The position numbers and the translations under genes were made by a program. Shown here piece by piece: positions 36,286 to 42,259 of a DNA stretch of 42,259 bases. The stretch comes from Flavobacterium psychrophilum (GTDB lineage Bacteria > Bacteroidota > Bacteroidia > Flavobacteriales > Flavobacteriaceae), in the NCBI GenBank assembly GCA_945905915.1, contig CAMDQL010000007.1, positions 1-42,259 on the forward strand. Reading direction: 5' to 3'. Within the stretch, counting starts at the first letter, position 1, and every line of letters starts with the position of its first letter. The notes under the pieces are model-generated. The model was given only the letters and a program-made list of their open reading frames with translations. It had not been told where the DNA came from and ran no database searches.

Positions 36286-38736
36286 ATGTTGTATTTTATT
36301 GAAGTTGTTTTGCCATTAGCAGTTTCAAAAACCTTTACATATCAGGTTTCGGAAGCAGAATTCAATTACATTCAAATAGGAATGCGAGTGGCTGTACCCT
36401 TTGGTAAAACCAAAATATATACAGCATTAGTTCTTGACAAAAACAATACTCCTCTGCAATTATATGAAGCCAAAGAAATTCATCAAATTTTAGATGAAAG
36501 TCCTGTGGTTAATTCGTTCCAAATTGAACATTGGAAATGGATTGCCTCTTATTATATGTGTTCGCTTGGAGAAGTTTTCCGTAGCGCTTTACCTGCCGGT
36601 TATATTTTGGAAAGCGAAACAATTATTTCAGCTAAAGAAAATTTGCAAATTGATTCAAATGATTTAAAAGACGATGAATATTTGATTCTGGAAGCATTAA
36701 AAACGCAATCATCAATTACGGTTCAAGAGGTTGTTAAAATTTTAGGAAAGAAAACGGTTTTTCCTATTATTAACAGATTATTAGCAAAAGGCGCTCTGGT
36801 TTTACAGGAAGAAATTTCTGAACAATACAAGCCAAAATTAATCCGATACATCAAATTACAAGACGATTTTTTGCAACACGATAAACTAGCTGAATTACTA
36901 GAATTATTATCCAAAGCAAAAAAACAACGCGAATTAGTATTGCATTATTTTCAATTACAGGCCCAGGAGAAAAATCCAATTTCGGTTAAAAAACTCATAG
37001 AAAATTCTGCAAGTTCTGCTGCAATTGTAAAATCATTAGTCGATAAGAATATTTTTGAAGAATATTATATTGCCCAAGATAGAGTCACTTTTGATAAAGG
37101 TGAAAATAGTCATTTTGCGCTAAGCGAAGCACAGCAAAAAGCTTTTGATAGCATTGAAGATAATTTTAAATCTTTCGATGTTAGTTTATTGCATGGAGTT
37201 ACTGCCTCGGGTAAAACAGAAATTTACATCAAGCTTTTAGAACAATATGTACAACAAGGCAAGCAAGTGTTGTTTTTGCTTCCCGAAATAGCTTTAACCA
37301 CACAATTAGTGCAACGATTAACAGCTTATTTTGGTAACGAAGTAGCTGTTTTTCATTCGAAATATTCCAATAACGAACGCATTGAAGTGTGGAATCAAGT
37401 GCTCGAAAATTCTCCAAAAGCTAAAGTAGTTATTGGTGTTCGAAGTGCTATGTTTTTACCCTTTTCAAATTTAGGATGCATCATTGTTGATGAAGAGCAT
37501 GAACAAACCTATAAGCAACACGATCCTGCACCAAGATATCATGCCCGAGACGCAGCCATCGTTTTAGCCAAACAGCATAATGCAAAGGTGCTTTTAGGAA
37601 GCGCAACTCCTAGTTTGGAGACGTATTACAACGTGCAAACTAAAAAATACGGTTTAACCGATTTAAAAGTGCGGTATGCAAATCAAGTTTTACCTGAAAT
37701 TTTCTTAATTGATATAAAAGATAAGTATTTTAGAAAGAAGATGACTGGACACTTTTCCGATGAATTATTGGAAGCGATATCAGAAACATTGTCCAAGGGC
37801 GAACAAATTATATTATTTCAGAACCGTAGAGGATTTTCGCCCTATGTTGAATGCATGACGTGTGGTCATGTGCCGCATTGCCCTAGTTGCGATGTGAGTT
37901 TGACCTATTATAAATTCAAAAATCAATTGCGGTGTCATTATTGTGGTTATTCAATTGCAAATCCTACACATTGTCATAGTTGTCAATCGGTTGATCTTAC
38001 CACTAAAGGCTTTGGAACTGAACAAATTGAAATGGAATTAAAAGCGCTTTTTCCAGAAAAAAACATTGGAAGGATGGATCAAGATACCACACGAGGTAAA
38101 TTTGGTTTCGAGAAAATTATTGATTCGTTTAAAAATAGAGAAATTGACATTTTGGTCGGAACTCAAATGCTCGCTAAAGGTTTAGACTTTGATAATGTAA
38201 CATTAGTAGGGATTTTAAATGCTGATAATTTACTAAATCAGCCCAATTTTAGAGCGTATGAAAGAGCTTTTCAAATGATGACACAGGTTTCGGGTAGAGC
38301 AGGACGTTCTGAAAAAATTGGAAAAGTGCTGATCCAAACATTTAATCCGCATCATAATACCATTCAACATGTATTGAGTTCAAATTATTTGGACATGTAT
38401 AAAGAACAAATTTATGAGCGTCAAAATTTTAAATATCCGCCTTTTTATCGATTAATAAAAGTAACCTTAAAACATCGAGATTTTGATAAATTAAAAGAAG
38501 GTTCGCTTTGGTTTTATAATGTATTAGTTCAAAGTTTATCAGTTCCAGTTTTAGGTCCGGAAGAACCAGCAATTAATAGAATTCGAAATGAATACATCAG
38601 AACTATTATGGTAAAAATACCTGTAAATTCTAATTTAGGGCAAGCAAAAACGGTTATCACTAAAATGCGAAATAGTTTTGAAGCCATTGCTCAATATCGA
38701 GCAATTAAAATAACGATAAATGTAGATGTGTATTAA
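36286..38736 (+). CDS. priA: Primosomal protein N' (replication restart helicase)
   Basis: 3'-to-5' DNA helicase that reloads the replisome at collapsed forks. The protein has 816 residues. The N-terminal 3'-end-binding domain starts MLYFIEVVLPLAVSKTFTY. The helicase core has Walker A GVTASGKTEIY with Lys310 and the DEEH box IIVDEEHEQTYK (near 398-409). The zinc-binding region (about 522-568) has eight paired Cys (CMTCGHVPHCPSC, CHYCGYS, HCHSCQS). Helicase motifs TQMLAKGLDFDNVTLVGIL and QVSGRAGRSEK follow. There is no other in-frame ATG near the start. It runs convergently into the LytTR regulator; the two stop codons share bases 38734-38735. Confidence 0.97.
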   Translation: MLYFIEVVLPLAVSKTFTYQVSEAEFNYIQIGMRVAVPFGKTKIYTALVLDKNNTPLQLYEAKEIHQILDESPVVNSFQIEHWKWIASYYMCSLGEVFRSALPAGYILESETIISAKENLQIDSNDLKDDEYLILEALKTQSSITVQEVVKILGKKTVFPIINRLLAKGALVLQEEISEQYKPKLIRYIKLQDDFLQHDKLAELLELLSKAKKQRELVLHYFQLQAQEKNPISVKKLIENSASSAAIVKSLVDKNIFEEYYIAQDRVTFDKGENSHFALSEAQQKAFDSIEDNFKSFDVSLLHGVTASGKTEIYIKLLEQYVQQGKQVLFLLPEIALTTQLVQRLTAYFGNEVAVFHSKYSNNERIEVWNQVLENSPKAKVVIGVRSAMFLPFSNLGCIIVDEEHEQTYKQHDPAPRYHARDAAIVLAKQHNAKVLLGSATPSLETYYNVQTKKYGLTDLKVRYANQVLPEIFLIDIKDKYFRKKMTGHFSDELLEAISETLSKGEQIILFQNRRGFSPYVECMTCGHVPHCPSCDVSLTYYKFKNQLRCHYCGYSIANPTHCHSCQSVDLTTKGFGTEQIEMELKALFPEKNIGRMDQDTTRGKFGFEKIIDSFKNREIDILVGTQMLAKGLDFDNVTLVGILNADNLLNQPNFRAYERAFQMMTQVSGRAGRSEKIGKVLIQTFNPHHNTIQHVLSSNYLDMYKEQIYERQNFKYPPFYRLIKVTLKHRDFDKLKEGSLWFYNVLVQSLSVPVLGPEEPAINRIRNEYIRTIMVKIPVNSNLGQAKTVITKMRNSFEAIAQYRAIKITINVDVY

Positions 38737-39428
38737 ATACTTTCGATTGCTTTTACGATTTCTTCTTTTTTATTTCGGCTTAAAGGTATTTTTGTTGTGC
38801 CAATTTCAATAAATTTATTATTGAACTTTTCTACTCGAGATAAGTTAATTATAAACGATTTGTGTACTCTAATGAATTTACCTTCAGGGAGTTCCTTTTC
38901 AAAACCTTTCATGGTAGAGAGTACTAAATGGGTTTCGTCGTCTGTAACTACTTTTATATAATCGCCATAAGCTTCAATCCATTTGATTTTGGATAGATAA
39001 ATTTTCAGTTTTTTTAAATTGCTTTTAATTACGATACTTTCTCCTTGTTCTTGAGGAATATCATAACGAAGTGCATGTAATTCAGTAGCTTTTTTTACCG
39101 CTTTAAGGAACCGTTCTTTTGAAATGGGTTTTTGAAGAAAATCGGTCGCTTCATAATCAAAAGCTTTTAAAGCATAATCTGCTTTTGAAGTAATAAAAAT
39201 AATTTGGGGTTTTGTTTTTAATCCGTCTAACAAGTCAAACCCACTGATTAATGGCATTTCAACATCAAGAAATATTAAATCTAATGCATTATTATTAATA
39301 CAATTTTTTGCTTCTAATGCATTAGCAAATTCCCCAACTAAATTTAATAACGTAGATTCATTTACCAATTTAGTAATTGTAATCCTTTGAACGGCACTAT
39401 CATCTACAACGATACAATTTAACTTCAT
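38733..39428 (-). CDS. LytTR-family response regulator
   Basis: Two-component regulator of 231 residues. The receiver domain (about 1-115) has the acidic pair Asp9-Asp10 (VVDDSAVQR), the phospho-acceptor Asp55 (LIFLDVEMPL), a Thr/Ser switch in IIFITSKADYA and the conserved Lys in FLQKPISKERFLKA. The LytTR DNA-binding domain (about 135-231) has WIEAYGDYIKVVTDDE, FIRVHKSFIINLSRVEKF and IPLSRNKKEEIVKAI. No histidine kinase is adjacent, so it is an orphan here. Its 3' end overlaps the priA 3' end by 4 bases. Its target cannot be inferred. Confidence 0.93.
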   Translation of the reverse strand: MKLNCIVVDDSAVQRITITKLVNESTLLNLVGEFANALEAKNCINNNALDLIFLDVEMPLISGFDLLDGLKTKPQIIFITSKADYALKAFDYEATDFLQKPISKERFLKAVKKATELHALRYDIPQEQGESIVIKSNLKKLKIYLSKIKWIEAYGDYIKVVTDDETHLVLSTMKGFEKELPEGKFIRVHKSFIINLSRVEKFNNKFIEIGTTKIPLSRNKKEEIVKAIESI

Positions 39429-39511
39429 GGGGTTTCTTTATAGGAAGTTAAAAGTATGATAAATAATACAACAATCCAAATAACGCATTAAAAAAAATAT
39501 TTAAAGAACTA

Positions 39512-39541
39512 TTGGTTATTAGAATAAAAACACTATTTTTG
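39512..39541 (+). promoter_or_regulatory. rpsF operon promoter
   Basis: TTG (39512-39514), 19 bases, TATTTTTG (39534-39541): ideal Bacteroidota spacing. The leader to the rpsF ATG is about 28 nt. No S6:S18-binding hairpin is seen in it. Confidence 0.75.
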
Positions 39542-39574
39542 CACCCAATTTTATAACATTAAAATATAAAGATT

Positions 39575-39916
39575 ATGAATCATTATGAAACTGTTTTCAT
39601 CTTGAATCCCGTTTTATCTGACCAACAGGTAAAGGAAACAGTAAGCAAGTTTGAAGATTTTCTTACTTCTAAAGGATCTGAGATGGTATCGAAAGAAGAT
39701 TGGGGCTTAAAAAAATTAGCCTACGAAATTCAACACAAAAAAAGTGGATTTTACCACTTATTTGAATTCAAAGCGCCAGCTGAAATTATTATTGCATTTG
39801 AAACTGAATTCCGTCGTGATGAGCGTATTATGCGTTTCTTGACTGTGTCTTTAGACAAACATGCAATTTCTTGGGCAGAAAGAAGAAGAGTGAAATTAAA
39901 AGCTAAAACAAACTAA
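39575..39916 (+). CDS. rpsF: Ribosomal protein bS6
   Basis: Small-subunit protein of 113 residues that pairs with bS18 on the platform of the 30S subunit. It has the bS6 N-terminus ([18 protein letters not shown]), the [20 protein letters not shown] segment (about 48-67) and the conserved [18 protein letters not shown] end. It is the first gene of rpsF-rpsR-rplI; rpsR follows after 2 bases. A strong promoter precedes it. Confidence 0.98.
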   Translation: MNHYETVFILNPVLSDQQVKETVSKFEDFLTSKGSEMVSKEDWGLKKLAYEIQHKKSGFYHLFEFKAPAEIIIAFETEFRRDERIMRFLTVSLDKHAISWAERRRVKLKAKTN

Positions 39917-39918
39917 TC

Positions 39919-40215
39919 ATGTCTACATTAGAGCAATCTGCAAAAGGTAAAAAAGACGGAGATATCAGATATCTTACGCCTTTAAACATAGATACAAACA
40001 AAACTAAAAAATACTGTCGTTTCAAAAAATCAGGTATCAAATATATCGATTATAAAGACGCAGACTTTTTATTGAAATTTGTAAACGAGCAAGGTAAAAT
40101 TTTACCAAGACGTTTAACAGGTACTTCATTAAAATACCAAAGAAAAGTTTCTGTAGCAGTTAAAAGAGCTCGTCACTTAGCTTTAATGCCATACGTGGCC
40201 GATTTATTAAAATAA
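39919..40215 (+). CDS. rpsR: Ribosomal protein bS18
   Basis: Small-subunit protein of 98 residues binding beside bS6. Family signatures are [38 protein letters not shown] and [20 protein letters not shown], followed by [11 protein letters not shown]. The single Cys at the start of the core (KKYCRF) is retained. It is translationally close to rpsF (2 bases) and separated from rplI by a 63-base spacer with possible RNA structure. Confidence 0.98.
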   Translation: MSTLEQSAKGKKDGDIRYLTPLNIDTNKTKKYCRFKKSGIKYIDYKDADFLLKFVNEQGKILPRRLTGTSLKYQRKVSVAVKRARHLALMPYVADLLK

Positions 40216-40228
40216 TAATTAACGTATA

Positions 40229-40278
40229 GTTGTTGCTTCGCCATTGGCGGGCTAACTTCTACTAAAAAGGACAACAAC
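40229..40278 (+). promoter_or_regulatory. Possible RNA structure in the rpsR-rplI spacer
   Basis: GTTGTTG (40229-40235) can pair with CAACAAC (40272-40278), which abuts the rplI ATG at 40279. Inside this loop CGCC-ATT-GGCG (40239-40249) forms a small GC hairpin. A purine-rich AAAAAGGA (40264-40271), a possible ribosome binding site, lies within the loop just before CAACAAC. This could regulate L9 translation, but it is untested. Confidence 0.4.
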
Positions 40279-40722
40279 ATGGAACTTATCTTAAAACAAG
40301 ACGTTCAAAACTTAGGATTTAAAGATGATGTAGTAACTGTGAAAAACGGGTACGGACGTAATTTCTTAATTCCTCAAGGTGCAGCTATTTTAGCCACTCC
40401 TTCTGCTAAAAAAGTTTTAGCTGAAAACTTAAAACAAAAAGCTCATAAAGAGGCTAAAATTGTTGACGATGCTAAGAAATTAGCTGAAGCAATTAAAGCT
40501 TTAGAAATTAAAATTACTTCAAAAGCAGGTGGTGATAAATTGTTTGGTTCAGTTACTAACGCAAACATTGTTGAAGCATTAGAAGCTAACGGTCATTCAA
40601 TTGATAGAAAATTCATCACAAGTGGAGTTATAAAACGTGTAGGTAAATATACTGCAACGATTAGACTACATAGAGATGTTATTGTTGAATTACCTTACGA
40701 AATTGTAGGAGAAAAAGCATAA
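40279..40722 (+). CDS. rplI: Ribosomal protein bL9
   Basis: Large-subunit protein of 147 residues, normal length. The N-terminal domain has MELILKQDVQNLGFKDDVV and the signature KNGYGRNFLIPQGAAILAT (about 22-40). A long central helix (AENLKQKAHKEAKIVDDAKKL, split here across about 48-70) links to the C-terminal domain, which has GGDKLFGSVTNANIVEAL and the end VIVELPYEIVGEK. It is the last gene of the rpsF operon and is followed by a terminator. Confidence 0.98.
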   Translation: MELILKQDVQNLGFKDDVVTVKNGYGRNFLIPQGAAILATPSAKKVLAENLKQKAHKEAKIVDDAKKLAEAIKALEIKITSKAGGDKLFGSVTNANIVEALEANGHSIDRKFITSGVIKRVGKYTATIRLHRDVIVELPYEIVGEKA

Positions 40723-40740
40723 TTTTTCTAAAAATATAAT

Positions 40741-40771
40741 AATGCCTCGATTTTTTCGGGGCATTTTTTTT
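40741..40771 (+). terminator. Intrinsic terminator after rplI
   Basis: AATGCCTCG (40741-40749), A/T loop, CGGGGCATT (40757-40765) with one wobble, T run to 40771. Confidence 0.9.
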
Positions 40772-40782
40772 ATATTTACCTC

Positions 40783-42259
<1,477 letters not shown>

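Overview
The window is a 42 kb stretch of chromosome from a member of the Flavobacteriaceae, most likely Flavobacterium or a close relative. Four things point there: the gliding-motility genes gldF and gldG; a secreted protease with a type IX secretion (T9SS) C-terminal tail; promoters of the Bacteroidota form (TTG, about 19-21 bases, TAnnTTTG); and AT-rich DNA whose genes mostly lack Shine-Dalgarno sequences. I see no rRNA, tRNA, CRISPR array, prophage or insertion sequence. Coding density is high and the content is mostly housekeeping.

Layout. Bases 1-4.9 kb (minus strand) carry dnaN, the gldF-gldG ABC transporter pair, a small antibiotic-biosynthesis-monooxygenase-fold protein and a SAM hydroxide adenosyltransferase. 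4.9-7.0 kb (plus) carries a PhoH ATPase and purC. 7.2-12.9 kb holds a DUF4197 protein (minus), a three-part fused acyl-CoA mutase with isobutyryl-CoA mutase (IcmF) signature residues (plus), a 46-residue minus-strand ORF, a lipoprotein and a DUF1543 gene. 13.0-15.2 kb is a type III glutamine synthetase with an unusually symmetrical promoter. 15.5-22 kb carries an OmpA-like protein, a lipoprotein, purM, guaA, a LysM/periplasmic-binding fusion, an OsmC-like protein and a DUF3820 protein. 22-32.3 kb carries pyrG, yidC, a MORN/YwqK-like protein, mnmA, a T9SS-exported subtilase, a nitronate monooxygenase-like protein, a small secreted protein and a PafA-type alkaline phosphatase. 32.5-38.7 kb carries sucC, nadC, a YihY/BrkB membrane protein, a chalcone-isomerase-like protein and priA, with a LytTR response regulator converging on priA. 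39.5 kb to the end holds rpsF-rpsR-rplI, a DUF6495 gene and the 5' part of ligA, cut by the window edge.

How the genes relate. Four nucleotide-biosynthesis genes (purC, purM, guaA, pyrG) lie at separate places, yet each starts with a leader of about 20-25 nt built almost only of A and C (CAACAACAC-like). The leader sits just after a promoter -7 box (weak for guaA). I consider this shared leader the most interesting signal here. Other regulatory signals are a palindrome plus direct repeat with 16-base spacing over the glnN -7 box, a hairpin upstream of it, a priA promoter so close to the ATG that the mRNA would be leaderless, and a possible RNA structure at the rplI start. Several spacers carry short tandem word repeats of period 7, 14 or 16. 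I found no clear new multi-gene system.
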